From assembly GCA_003427395.1 (NCBI GenBank), contig BFEA01000314.1, positions 265,794-316,852 on the forward strand: DNA of 51,059 bases. Direction: 5' to 3'. Positions 1-11,600 of this stretch are shown one piece after another; the first letter of the stretch is position 1; each line of letters begins with the position of its first letter. Source of the stretch: Chara braunii (taxonomy: Eukaryota > Streptophyta > Charophyceae > Charales > Characeae). The notes below the pieces were generated by a model, which saw only the letters and a program-made list of their open reading frames with translations, was not told the origin of the DNA and did not search any database. Position numbers and translations under genes: made by a program.

Positions 1-133
1 GCTGTTTTGCCTAAGACATTGAACTGGGGCTGAAAACGAGGTCCTCCTGACTGATCCAGTCGCCTTGCTGTTTTGCCTAAGACATTGAACTGGGGATGGA
101 AATGAGGTCCTCCAGACTGATCCGGTCGCCTTG
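1..133. repeat. Tandem repeat, 66-bp unit, two copies
   Basis: The unit beginning gctgttttgcctaagacatt starts at 1 and again at 67, with a few substitutions between copies. The left copy begins at the window edge, so the array may be longer. No coding potential seen. Confidence 0.85.
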
Positions 134-540
134 ATGAGTCAGTCGGTTTTGCTTGTTGACAAAGGTCTGAGTATTCTCTTTGCGAGGATAGTCGAGGCTA
201 GTGTGTTAGGGATTGCATGGGGTTGACTGAGAACAACTCGAAAAGTTAATTAACTAAGTAAGATACAGGACTTATGATTTTTGTGATCAAGACAATCGAG
301 AGATTAAAACTTTGGATAAACGAACCCTTGTTTTGAATTTAGTTGAATGCATTGTTGATCTAACATGCTTATTGGCAATGCCTTGTCTTTTGCTCAAGCT
401 CTGTCTGTCTTTTGCATTATAGGGTAGTCTGTTAGTGCTCGCCTTATGCTTGAGCGATAGGCAGGCAAATGCTCACCTTTGTTTTTCGCATTTGTCTTCT
501 TATGCATGATTGTTTTGGTATGGCATTGGCTAACCTCTTA

Positions 541-845
541 GTTAGTAGAAGTTCTGGGAGCCTCGTTTCCTTAAGAGAGATGCTGCCAAAATTTCTGCTA
601 AATACTCAAAGTTAGTCAAAGTTCAGAGATGTCAGCCAGGATAGGATATAGTTTAGTCTTTGGAGCCAGTAGGAATTCTGAGAGTCTCTCATTCTAAAGG
701 AAGTGCTGCCGAATTTTTTACTGAAACCAAAGAGTTAGTTTATTTTCAGATATTTTATCAGTCTCGAGTTTTCCTTTTAGATTTGGTATAGTAAAAATTA
801 TGTGAGCACACTTCTCTAAAGGAAGTGTTGCCGAAATTATCGGGG
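541..845. repeat. Degenerate tandem repeat, about 127 bp
   Basis: Three diverged copies of a block share 'agtagRaRttctgRgag' followed by 'ctaaagRaagtgctgccgaaa'. They begin near 541, 668 and 790. The copies are too diverged for a recent duplication. The stretch is otherwise gene-free. Confidence 0.6.
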
Positions 846-2966
846 TTTTCACATCGTTACCGGACGCTACTACTAAGTAGCTTAGAGTGCGTTACGGAGT
901 TGAACTCCGTTAACTCAACAGACGATGCCCATCCTGATCTTTGTGACGCAGGTCATTGCTACTTGCGAGTGTTCTTCGAAGTCTTGAGCTTCATCAACTT
1001 CTGCTATCACCTGATAGCAGGTCGGTTTGCGACTCAACTCCTGCCCACTGTGATACCCACGTCCAGATGTCTATGACCTTGTAGGCGAAAGTCATTTCCA
1101 TATGAAAGAAAACCAACCCTTGGTACCTCTCTTGAATGGCCATCCAAAAGCTGTGCGAATCGGGACGGGCGGATATGCCTCTGTTGAATGGGGTCGGAAA
1201 GGGGTGTGTGGGACATGAATCTGGGAGAAAGGGGTTGACCACATTTTGTGGCATCTGCGTATGGATTTCATTGGAGTTCATGTGTGTGCAGGTATGTATG
1301 GGAGCAACGGCTCGCTCCTGAACGAAGGGTGATATGGGTGAATGAATGANGGGTGTGAGTGACAAGGTTCAACTATGGCTGTGAGAATGGCTCTCCCTGA
1401 TTTCCCCTGAGACTCGCCCTTTTCTTTCTCTTATTTTACTCCTGTCGTATGCATCTAGCAAATAGGCAGGAGTAGCCAAGCGCAAGGTTTAGCGCTCGAC
1501 CTTAGATCGGACTGAGACTTAGCTTGGGTATGGCGAATCGCTCGCCAACCCGTGAGTACTGGTATTTTCCCTCCGCAGGGAAAGGACGAGCATACCCCAT
1601 CTCAAATGGGGTCTTGCTTTTTTTAGATTATTAGTCGGGCGTTGGTCCTGAACCTGGAATTCGAGGCCCTTGTCCAGATCATCCCAGACTCTGGTCCAAC
1701 ACAACAAGGTTTCCCCCTTGAGCCGGACCTGCGCCCCTTGCTTATCGTCACCCACTGCCTAAAAGACAGGGGCGCTGCAAGAGCCGAACGACTTATCCTT
1801 CAGCCGTGCAATATCGTGAAGGAGAAACCCTTCACGATATTTCGCTTTCGATACTTGAGTATCGTACGCAACCCCGAAACCGATGAGAGGTTGTGCGGAT
1901 GTGGGTAACGCATGAAGCGTCGCCATGATAGCAGGTTAAGTGAGCACACATGACTGAGCATTATGGTTCCCTCGGCGGTTGCATTATTTTTATGCAACTC
2001 AGTGCGGGACTTGCTCAGACACATTGGCAGTTCTGAGTTATGGGTCAAAACGTATGAAAAAAGGACTAGGCATTTTGTTTGTCTGAATTATTTTGTTTTG
2101 TCATGTATCGCGTGGTTGAGCTAGGATGTCATAGTCGACCGACGTTGAACCGCACGTGGGAGATCATCGCCCCAGCGTGACGGTTCGCGTACGGGTTCGA
2201 GCTAGGCATGGACTGCGCGTACCCCCTATGCTACAGCATACGAGAAACGCCCTCGGCTGGGCCATCTCTACGATTGCAAGTAAAAGCTTCCACGTGTGGT
2301 TCAGTAGCTCGGTGGGGATACGCCCACCCAAGGGATGGTGACAGCTCCCACGGGTGGAGGTAAGTTGTACCTCGCGAGACCCTGTCCTGTCGTAGGGACT
2401 CGATGGAGGTATAGATGGCGCACTCGGCCAAAGCGGCTCCGCCGCTTCCCTTTTCGTGAAGCGACTTGCGAATACTGTCAATCCTGCGTGACGAGGCCGG
2501 GAAGGTTCCCCCAGCGGGGACCGTGCGCGCGACGTTGCCGGGGATCTCGGCTGCCTACCGAGGTCCATAGTGAACGGACTTGGGTTTAGTGCAGAACGAT
2601 GATCCAGGCAAAACGACACTTTTCTTTTTTTGAGGTTAGGGAAATGATATAGTGTGTTTTTGACTTTGATATTGCCGTTACGACCTACAGGAATGTCCCT
2701 ATTGAATCTTGTCAGACCCAAAGTAGGGCCTCGCTGTCATAATCAGGGACACTAAGTATTAAGACTTGGTGTGGAGTGGACGAATTCGTAGTGTGATTGT
2801 ATGAAGGTGTGGATGATTGTGTATGAGTGTCGAACGTTTGAATTTAGTAGTAGGACACAACCTATTAAGGTTGAGGTTGGACTAGTTATAAGGGTTTGTT
2901 AAAGCAATTAGGTTGACCATGTATAAGTGTTGTATATTGACAGGGAACTGATTGTCGAAGAACGAG
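846..2966. other. Gene-free leader rich in perfect hairpins
   Basis: No gene is supported here; the open frames are short and unrelated to known proteins. The stretch lies directly upstream of a Ty3/Gypsy gag, so it may include LTR or leader sequence, but I could not find a matching copy downstream and do not call LTR ends. At least ten perfect inverted repeats with short loops occur, for example 866-881, 894-910, 1001-1020, 1566-1583, 1594-1612, 1810-1841 (13-bp stem), 1849-1864, 2227-2240, 2311-2328 and 2431-2447. One ambiguous base is at 1350. Confidence 0.55.
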
Positions 2967-4442
2967 ATGGCGGGCGATGAACTCAATCAGGCCGATGGCG
3001 CGGGCCAGCGGTCGGTTACGTTCGGTCAACTGGTTGCTCTACTGGATGGGCGCGCGGTGACGCGATCCAACATCCCTAAGGTTCCGATCTTCCACTTCAA
3101 AGGAGATAAGGTGTCAGACTGGCTTGAGTTGCTCTAGCAAATTACTGACGAGATGACGGAAGAAGAAAAATTTCGTCAAATCTCTAATAAGTACGTCTGG
3201 TGGGAGATGCGGCCAGAAGTTATGCGGGTAGCCACTGAGGCTTTAGGAAATTGGGGAAACTTTAAGGGTGAGATGCAAACACGGTACCAGTTGGGAGATG
3301 GCCTCCTTACGACGGAGGACTTGGAAAGGTTAGAGAGGTCTGATTTCACGACGGTGGGTGCCTTCGCGACGACGTTCGAGAAGATGGCGAGGAAGGTTCC
3401 AGGGTTGGCCGAGGAGTCCCAATGTGCCATCTTCCTAAGCAACTTCACAAAATGCGAGAGTGTTTCCCTGACCAGAAGAGGGGGCATAGGGAGGAAGTTG
3501 ACTTGGGAGACAGTGAAGCAAAGCTTGGCCGATGGGGAGCTGGACCAGGTATACCAATTTCAGATGAAACAACAACGGCAGAAGCGAAAGGCTCTAGTTG
3601 TCACTGAAGGAGCAGGTATCAACCTTCAACAGCGTATTGCGGATGGAATAGCCAAGTATCAAGCCGACCAACAGAAAGCGGTTGGGAATCGGGTTTTGAC
3701 AGTGACTCAGCCTCAGGCAAAAGCTGCGAAGAAGGTGGTTGAGCAGGTGGAAGACGATGATGACGATGAAGAGGAAGAACCAGTAAAGCTGACGAAAAGT
3801 CAGAGGAAGGCGCGGAACCAGGCCGCAGGTGGCCAAGGTTCCGGAAAGAATGCAGGAGTACAGGCCGCTGCGCCGGCCGAAGTAAACGCAAATCAGGCGA
3901 GTACAAGTGGGGCACCACCACAAGGACCAGCGCAGCTTGGACCCAGACCAGAGACCATTCCTCCTGTTTGGTCGGGGTATAGTCCATATGGCCCATGGCC
4001 TTTTTACAACCAAGTCAGGCCACCTCCGGGAGGACTGACTGCGAATGCGGCAGGAGGGTATCCCAGTGTGCCAACTCAAGGAGTGAACTGGCAAGAGGGG
4101 GGGCAACAGCAACAGCCGACACCTCCGCCACAAGTCAACCAACCCAGTCAAGCAGCGGGTCAAGGACAAGGTCAGAACCAGGGAGGTAACGGGCAGAGCA
4201 GTAAGGGCCGAGGCAATGGAGGTCGCGGACGGGGTAACGGTAATGGTGGACAAGGCGGTCAAGGGGGCGGACGTGGAGTCAATTGGAATGGGCAAGGCGG
4301 GAATGATAGGCCAAGGTTCGATTGGAGAAATGCCATTTGCCATCATTGCGCACTAAAAGGGCATACCTTCAGGTTTTGCCAAATTCGGAAGGTAGATGAG
4401 GGAAATAGCCTTATCTCGACGAACATGAACGGAGATGTCTAT
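2967..4442 (+). pseudogene. gag: Ty3/Gypsy retrotransposon Gag, 5' part, interrupted
   Basis: This is the capsid/nucleocapsid part of a retrotransposon polyprotein. The ATG at 2967 opens a frame of about 490 codons with one in-frame TAG at 3135-3137. The N-terminal part resembles retrotransposon capsid sequence. A long Q/G/P-rich linker follows (about 3880-4310) and then a CCHC zinc knuckle, C-X2-C-X4-H-X4-C, with cysteines at 4338, 4347 and 4377 and histidine at 4362. An acidic run (about 3750-3780) precedes the linker. The frame is cut at 4442 by the left end of an 18.8 kb insert and resumes in the same frame at 23287. What is read past 4442 is insert sequence, not Gag. Decayed, and not expected to make a full polyprotein. 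Confidence 0.85.
4439..4442. repeat. Left target-site duplication CTAT
   Basis: CTAT lies just outside the left terminal inverted repeat and again outside the right one (23283-23286). If the right terminus is trimmed by one base, a 5-bp reading TCTAT is also possible. Removing the insert plus one copy rejoins the gag codons in frame. Confidence 0.7.
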
Positions 4443-4468
4443 AATGGTGTTTTCGTTAAAAGTGAAAT
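4443..4468 (+). repeat. Left terminal inverted repeat
   Basis: 26 bp, matching the right end except at positions 3 and 20. Just inside it, AAAAGTGAA and TTCACTTTT form a further short inverted pair. ATGTTCACTTTTTAT occurs in the same orientation near both ends of the element. Confidence 0.85.
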
Positions 4469-4642
4469 TGTTTTCATGTTCACTTTTTATTTTAATTGTA
4501 AAATGACACAAAGAACTGAGGGAAAAATAAGCAAACAACGAGAAAACAATGATTATACATGAAAGCTGTTGAAGGAAATTAAATACAAATTTTCACCTCG
4601 AATGTTCACACGTACACAAGCCGCAAGCATGTCACTCAAGGA

Positions 4643-4827
4643 TTGGCAATCCACTCTGTAAACATGTCACTCAGTAAAACACGCCAACCTCACCAAAAAC
4701 TGATGAGAAGTCTAGGAAATGTCATTATACATTGTTGGCAATCCACTCTGTAAACATGTCACTCAGTAAACACGCCAACCTCATCAAAAACTGATGAGAA
4801 GTCTAAGAAATGTCATTATACATTGTC
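4643..4827. repeat. Subterminal tandem repeat, 92-bp unit
   Basis: Two nearly identical copies begin ttggcaatccactctg at 4643 and 4735. A partial copy precedes them. They lie 200 bp inside the left end, the usual place for transposase-binding subterminal repeats. Confidence 0.85.
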
Positions 4828-4915
4828 AACATATTTTCAAAATTGCCTACAATACACATTTTCACCCGGAATGTTCACACTAAGTAAACATGTCAACCTC
4901 ATTTTTCCAAACCTA

Positions 4916-5045
4916 GAACCTGAATTTTCATAAACTTTCCTATCTAACCATGAACAAAATATCAAATGTTATTCTAAGTAGAACTTGAATTCTCATTGAC
5001 TTTTCTATCTAACCATGGACAAAATGTCAAATGATATTCTAAGTC
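4916..5045. repeat. Subterminal tandem repeat, 65-bp unit
   Basis: Two diverged copies start at 4916 and 4981 and share tatctaaccatg and ttctaagt. The second runs into the 3' end of the protease gene. Confidence 0.75.
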
Positions 5046-5810
5046 TCATATCAGGAATATTATCTTGTGAGAAACCGAACGGAGGGAAGTGACCTTTTGC
5101 AAGCAAAGATGCAAAACCTAACATAAAAACACCACAACTAGAAGAATCCTCTTGAGCAGGAATCCCATCTACTGATGTATCAAAGTAGGATGTAGGTTCC
5201 TCCACATGATATTTTTCCCGACGATTTTGTCGCTGAAACTCCGCTCTGAAAAAACCTGCCAAAAGTTCGAGGGCTGGACCGTAATCAACACGATGGAGAG
5301 AGTCTACGAGGCGGAATTTACACTCAGAGCGATCTATACTGATATAAGCTAAGGCCCAATGATTTCCAAAATGGAGAGGGATAATTACCAAATCAAAATT
5401 GAAAAGATTTATGTCCTTCACCCATCTCGTCCCTTCGGAGTATGCGATTTCAGCGGACTGAGCTTTTGACAATCTGGGAAAGAAAAAAAAATTTAGAATA
5501 TGCACAGATGGAATGCTACAAAAACTTTCATTTTTTGCCACTTCTGCACATGTCGAATCCACCTTCTTGATGTAGTCATTGGTGATCTGAACGGCTAACA
5601 TGTACAAATTGACGACTTCATCATTGAACCATTCCCCATCTTTGGCGGCGAGCATGACGTCTTTCTTTTCCACCTTCCACCTCCCCTTGTAATCGACAAT
5701 GCCGTATTCTTCATTCTCTTCAGTGCTGCCGGTAACTATTTCAAGATACTCTTTTTCTTCTACAGTAAGGCGTACTGTTGCTAAAGGAATCTGGAACGAA
5801 GGGTCATGCA
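5005..5810 (-). CDS. Ulp1/SENP-type (C48) cysteine protease, last exon
   Basis: This exon encodes the catalytic domain of a SUMO/ubiquitin-like-protein protease of the C48 family. Counting from a methionine codon at 5826 just upstream, the pattern is EWFNDEVVN at 65-73, catalytic His156 in GNHW, Asp175 in RLVDSL, Gln225, and Cys231 in DSSSCGVF. All catalytic residues are present and the frame is open to the stop at 5005-5007. The 5' boundary is probably a splice acceptor (TTTGTATGCAG, exon from 5810), so the methionine at 5826 would be intronic. The upstream exon may be 5894-6186. C48 proteases are common cargo of plant and algal DNA transposons, which fits its place beside the left end. The substrate is unknown. 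Confidence 0.85.
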
Positions 5811-5893
5811 CTGCATACAAACACACATATAAATAACAATAGAGCGACTAAGACTTCACACAAAAACAAGTGATAGACTACATAGATATGATC

Positions 5894-6186
5894 TCATGTT
5901 GTTGGTTGTCTATCTGTTTCGTCATCAGTGCTGCTATCCATAACAGATAAACTGCAACCTGGGCGATGCAATTTCTTCCCTTCTGTGAGGCTTATTCCAA
6001 CAGCTTTAAACATCCTTAAGGCAGCTGGCTTCACAGATGGAAATGTCATGGGTGTACGACTTCTTCTCTCATTTTTTGGCAATAACGACAAAGTTGTCAA
6101 AGCTTGCAAGCCACGACGAATTATATTATTCTCTCTCTTCCTTTGCGAGTGTACATGTGTCGTTTTCCACAGTTCTTTTTGTCGCC
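5894..6186 (-). CDS. Putative upstream exon of the protease gene
   Basis: An open stretch on the minus strand begins after a good acceptor (TCAATCATGCAG, exon from 6186) and reads a basic peptide rich in K/R and S ending in a D/E/T-rich tail. It has no recognisable domain. The donor joining it to the Ulp1 exon is not clear. It could be an N-terminal exon of the protease or a separate gene fragment. Confidence 0.35.
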
Positions 6187-6505
6187 CTGCATGATTGACA
6201 AAATAAAACATAATGAGTTACAAGTCCGACTTTCCGTTGTTGAAACTGACTCATGAATACCATTACAAAATATATGGCAATTGCACTAAGTCATCATACA
6301 ATTGCAGTATTTCTCTTCAGAAAACGCACAGTTCCAAAGCTAGGTAAATAAACAATACATCTGAGGGATCAACACAATGGGAGATGAGTGCATGTGATGT
6401 ACCCACTAATCCGCATATAGTATTAGTTATTGCTCCTAAGATAAGAAAGTGCTCACCTCGATGGCTAACTCTCAGTTTTTCTTCAACACGACCTTCTGTC
6501 ACACC

Positions 6506-7921
6506 TTACATATGCAATGGCGCAATAGGAGATTCCTCGATAGCTATCATGAGGTTAGCAGACTGTGGTGTTTGAGGTTGTTCAAGCGTTTGTTGAGGTT
6601 GTACAAGTACAACTTGCTCCGGTGTACTTAGTACTATATGTCCTTCATCCTCTTCGATGCCCTGTACATGGAGAGTTTCTTCCTCCTTTATGCCCTCAAA
6701 AGTGTCCTGAAAAGTGCCGCTTACTTCGGCTGGCATCGTCGACGACAGCATCTGCAATTCCGTGAGTGTACGAGTAATATCCACTTTCATCGCGACACTG
6801 TCGCCCACTAGTATTGTAGTCGCCCAAACTTGGTTAGTTGTACTCACGCCCTCGCAACTCACACCGCCTTTTCGTCCCGAAGTTTTGGCACCCACACCGG
6901 CAATCGATCGCCGTTGCTGTGTCGGGTTGGACTCAACCACGAGTTTCTCCGCTCGGTCAAGCTGGGAGCGCTCCAATAGTGGACCCCTGTCATGTTCGAC
7001 TCGACCGTGTGACCCTTCGATAGGTGAAACAACGTCGATTCGTCCCGAAGCCTTGCCACTTGTATCGGCGATTGATCCCGTTCCCACTGTCGGGTTCGAC
7101 TCGACAGTGACTGTTGGACGAGTGTCGTGTTCGACACGACCGTGTGACTCTTTGACAGGTGAAGCACCGCCGATAGTTGTACTGCCCCCCCGTGGTCCCG
7201 AAGCCTTGTCAGTCGCACCGGCCATCGTTTCCGATCGAGGTCCCGAAGCCTTGCCAGTCGCACCGACGATCGTTTCGGATCCCACTGTCGGGTTCGACTC
7301 GACCGTGTGACTCTTCGCTCGGTCAAGCCGGGAACGCTCCAATGCGAGGCCACTGTCGTGTTCGACTCGACCGTGGGAACCTTCGACATTTGAACCACCA
7401 CTCGATCCTGATCCCTTGCGCTCTGTTTCACCGCCGCTTGGTGCTGATCCCTTGCCTTCTGTTGCTTGACGCCCCTTAGACTTTTCGGTTTGTTGTCGTT
7501 CCCCACGACTTGCGTCCTTGCCGCTTGCACCGTCATTCGGTTTCGTACCCTTGTCACTTGCACCGCTCCCCGATCGCAATCCTTTGCCATGCGCACCTCC
7601 GCTCAATCCGGATCCCTTGCCATGGTCACCACCGCCGCTTGATTTTTTCCTCTCCCCGAGATCTTCTCTGATATGCCAATCATATCCATAACCCGGGCTA
7701 GTTTGTCTATCATAGAACTCTTCCAGATACTCAAGCCACTGCGATATTTTGAACTCTTGGAAAATTTCTTCTGTTCTTTCATCTAGTCTTGATTGAGAAA
7801 CCTCCAGATTAAGACACTGGAGTCGCTTGGCAATCTGATTTTTAACATGTTTTAGAAAGTTCGATCCTGACATACGTCTGTGGAGGCAAAACTGCCACTC
7901 CCCTTCTTCTTTTATAGCCAT
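6506..7921 (-). CDS. Low-complexity repeat protein carrying array motifs
   Basis: An open frame of 471 codons starts at ATG 7921. Residues 1 to about 90 look globular (aromatic and charged, a run of predicted helices). The next 250 residues are G/S/K-rich with recurring units HGRVEHD and VESNPT, and the C-terminus is acidic and Q/P-rich. The VEHD and VESN codons are the same DNA motif (GTGTTCGACTCGAC and relatives) that makes up the element's long minisatellites. At the 3' end CATAT|GTAAGG could be a splice donor, and a second donor (CATCGAG|GTGAGC) lies 50 bp on, so this may be an exon of a gene continuing into the Ulp1 exons. A TATA-like ATTATATAG lies at about 7966-7974. No known family is recognised. 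Confidence 0.5.
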   Translation of the reverse strand: MAIKEEGEWQFCLHRRMSGSNFLKHVKNQIAKRLQCLNLEVSQSRLDERTEEIFQEFKISQWLEYLEEFYDRQTSPGYGYDWHIREDLGERKKSSGGGDHGKGSGLSGGAHGKGLRSGSGASDKGTKPNDGASGKDASRGERQQTEKSKGRQATEGKGSAPSGGETERKGSGSSGGSNVEGSHGRVEHDSGLALERSRLDRAKSHTVESNPTVGSETIVGATGKASGPRSETMAGATDKASGPRGGSTTIGGASPVKESHGRVEHDTRPTVTVESNPTVGTGSIADTSGKASGRIDVVSPIEGSHGRVEHDRGPLLERSQLDRAEKLVVESNPTQQRRSIAGVGAKTSGRKGGVSCEGVSTTNQVWATTILVGDSVAMKVDITRTLTELQMLSSTMPAEVSGTFQDTFEGIKEEETLHVQGIEEDEGHIVLSTPEQVVLVQPQQTLEQPQTPQSANLMIAIEESPIAPLHM

Positions 7922-7966
7922 AACCCACCTCCCTCTCGCCAATGCAGGTTGGAAGTGTTGGGGGTG

Positions 7967-8660
7967 CTATATAATGTGATGACCCCATGGGGCATCATCC
8001 GTCACCGTATAATCGTCTCCGCACACTATAGGCCCCGGAAGCAGTTCAGTGTCTGCAGGGATTGTGTCTCCAATCTCGTACTCCAAAGGCTCATCAGGTG
8101 GAGGTTGTTGTGGAGTTTGAGAGTGTAGCAATTCCATAATAGTACTTGGGCTGTGTGCAAATGGTGCCAGAGTTGCCACCAACTCTGGGGAGAGCATGGC
8201 TAGAACACTCGGATCCAGACTGCCTTCGGATGCCACCGTCATCGTATTGCCCGCCATCTGAGTCGGCGTAACAATAGAAGAAGTCGGCGGCTGAGTCATT
8301 AACTGACCCGTTGAAACCGCCATGCTCGAAGCTCCTCCGGAACTGGACGATGTGCCTGGAACACCCATTCTTTGCAAACCCGGGCTACAAACTCTTTGCC
8401 TCTCAGCTGCCAAAGCCGCTTGCAAAGTGCCATCAACACTCTCTTCTTCTGAGTCGTCGGCATCAAAGTCCTCACCATCCACAAAACAAGTCGCATAACC
8501 TGCGATTGTAAACGCCCCGATTTGTTGGTCGAAGTACATGGTCTCCAAGCGGTCGAGAAATGAAACCTCCTTCTCCAATGGTGCTTTATGATAACCCCTC
8601 AAGAGCTTTCTCCACTTTTCTTCTTCTGAGGACATAAGTACGTTCCCCTTTGTCTTGCGG
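7967..8660 (-). CDS. C-terminal extension of the ParB-like gene, shifted frame
   Basis: This open frame overlaps the end of the large minus-strand gene in another frame and carries on after it stops at 8586. The switch probably falls near 8620-8660, where both frames read charged, helical sequence. The following 220 residues are acidic, then S/T/P/Q-rich, ending near a TATA-like sequence. I read it as the C-terminus of the same protein after one frameshift (or an unrecognised splice). A separate small gene is the alternative. No domain is recognised. Confidence 0.4.
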
Positions 8661-11600
8661 CTTTGTTTCAAAGAGAAACTCCCAAATATTGACCACGTTT
8701 TGGCCAACCTTGTAGACGAGATCACGCCCTTCATCATGTCGAGGAGGCGGCTTAGTAAAGTTGGCGTGGTAATCTCGAGTTTTGACCATCTTGTCAATGA
8801 ACTGAATGAGGAACTCGAACTTCATACCCTCCCCTTCCAGCACAATGCAATGACGGTGACTATTTAACAGCTCCCAAACCAATCCCGCATGACCTTTCTC
8901 GAGGAAAACGACAGTCTCATCCGCAGGACAAAAATGTTCCAATGTCTCCACCATCGCATTCGGCTCCCTTTCCATACCATCATAGACCACTTTCTCCGGT
9001 GGATCCATAACTGTCATTTTCCACTTTGATGGTAGAAAGTTCTTCTCCACGACATCAGTCAACATCTTCGGCTTTCTCTCTCTCCGCACAAGTGCCGATA
9101 TGTCAGCCACCCGCTCGGCAGATGATGGACCTGCAGCTTGAATATCTTCAAACAAGGGAATAGTGTTGCGATGAAAATCCCCGTCGTTGGAGTACATGAT
9201 GACCACCATTCTGTTTGTGTCCTCCAAAGGCAAGTTTGCAATCTTGTACACTTTCCCCTTTGTTTGTTGTAGACGAGTCCATTTGAGAAGATCCAATTGA
9301 ATGTCCCACATCGCGACTCGCCTGAAGAATGTGAACTCGCAAGGGCGTGGAACGAAGCACAACAATGTCCAATACTCACCGCCAAGTTTGTCCATGGACT
9401 TCTTGAGTTCATGAAACACTTGTTCAATCCACGCACCCATCTGGGTCGGGCGGCACAAATCCAGGACGGCTGTGTGGAACGTCAGGTGTCTGACGGCTCT
9501 AAACATCTCCTTGCAATCCATCTCGTCTGAAACATCGCTCGGTTCCCACTGGAACGGCACGAATACAGATGTCACATCCTGTTTCTGGAAATATATGTAT
9601 CTCGCTTGTCCCGACATACGAATGTTATGCGAACCCCCAGTTTCAGATCTACGCAACAACTTGTTGACAAATTGAATGAACTCTTCGGGGCATTTATTTG
9701 CAATTGATTTTGTTTTCTTGAAGCCCTCCTCTCTTTTCTCATCCTTGCCTCCAAGTGTAGTCGGAAATGACCGCACCCAACTCGTTTCTTTGAAATGTCG
9801 TCGCTGGTCGATCCACCTCTCCGATGTCAATCCCTGATCAGAATACCTAGCGAACAAATCAGAAAGGTTGTCGAAGAATGGTTCCTTCCACTCTGATGGC
9901 TTCTTGTGAGGGTCAGAAATGAAGACGAAGTAGTGAAACATTCTCAACATTGCTCTTTCCTGCTTCACCATTTCATCGTATGTCTCCATCGAATGTTTTC
10001 CGGCAGTCTGAGCAGCTTTACTTAGCCTTGGAGCCAGTACAACACTTCCCGTGAGAATGTCTCTCAACAGCTGCAGCCTCTCACGCCTCCCCAACGTAGA
10101 CATAGCCTTCCATGATTTGACATCCGGATCGCGCACAACCACGAGGTAACCAGGTCCTCTAGTACCCTGAATCCAGTGCATTGGAACCCTGACTCCTTTT
10201 TCCAACTCGAATCCGAGGCCAGGTCTCGGCGCTTTCCCCGATTCACCTTGTTTGGTGGCAGGCTTCATACCATCTCTCCCCGGCAACTGTCCACTCTCCC
10301 AAGCAGAATACACTTGTTGCACCTTGTCGAACACATCGTCCGTCGCCCTTGCCAATATCATGTAAGGCCCGAGGAAGTCGGACCACTCTCTGCTCCAAAC
10401 CTGAAGTGAAAGAGTAACCAAATGATCACTCCCGGTCGTGCGCAGAGCCATCGCCGCAAACTCTCTGTAATCCTTATTTTTGACGTCTGCAGCAGTTCCG
10501 CCTATAGCTTCTGGGCGACCGGCTGCTTTTCACAACTTCCGTATGTTCTTAATGATAGCAATCTGGTGCGGAGGAGTATTCCATTTGTCCTTCGCATTTT
10601 GGAAAGTGCTCAAGGTGCAGTAATTTTTCATGCTCCTATCCGGATAGTAAATAGGCCTTGCAGTCCAACAATCCAAACGGAGCTCACGGGCGATGTTAGG
10701 GCGTTCTTGAGAACATTTCCTCGCCGCCGCAACATTGTGTTGACCACTGAGAGGGTACCAGTAGTACTTGCGCACGGATTGGAGATCGAATTCGCGGGGC
10801 GTCACTCTTCCCGCCCTCACATTCATACCGGAAGTGTCAGTATGCATTGTATCATGTAGCCCAATCAACAGAAGGACAGGCTTCTCGTACAATGCACATA
10901 CATTCACCCCGGCTGCCCCGGGCGTTCTCTCTCTGATAGCTGCCTCACCCGACTCAACCATTGTTTTGTAAAGGTCATCAATAAGCTCCTGATCGAGGAA
11001 GCGTTGATTATATCTTAATTCCTCATCAGGGATATCCCGAATCCTGTCCAACTTGACAGAAATGAACTGCATTTCCGGCCTCTGGTTACCATTCTCGTCG
11101 AACTCAAGGAAGAAGCCTTTGCTCAGATGACCAGAAGAATTCCCATGCGGCAGAATCTGCAAACCGGGCGGTCTGGTGACTGTCTTGCCCACAGCGTCTT
11201 CATCCGACTGTGGCTGGTCCGATGAAAAAACGGAAGTTTTTTCCATCACACCTCCCTTCGCTGTTTTTTTCCTTGGCTGCCGTTTTTTCTTCATGGCCTC
11301 CTCAGCCTCCCGCGTACGTTGGACGGCCTCCTCAACTACCAGCATTTTCAACTTGCGTTTGCCCTCCTCTTGCTTGGCTCCCCCCTCCTGCTTGGTTTTC
11401 TTACTGTCCATAGCACTTCTTCTCTCGCGCCTCATCTTCCTTTTCTTCTCAGCTAGTCGTACTGCATCGGCATGCACCGGCTCGACCCCAACTTCGCGGT
11501 GCATTTCCCCGCGCCCTGGATCCGCTTCCCAATGCCCATGACCCGGCGCGAGCAGCTGCGTTCGTTTGGAACCCCGATGCACATCTGCATGCCCTCCCTC

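Noticed and set aside
3594-4346. Minus-strand frame antisense to gag
   Set aside because: Shadow of the Q/G/P-rich Gag linker.
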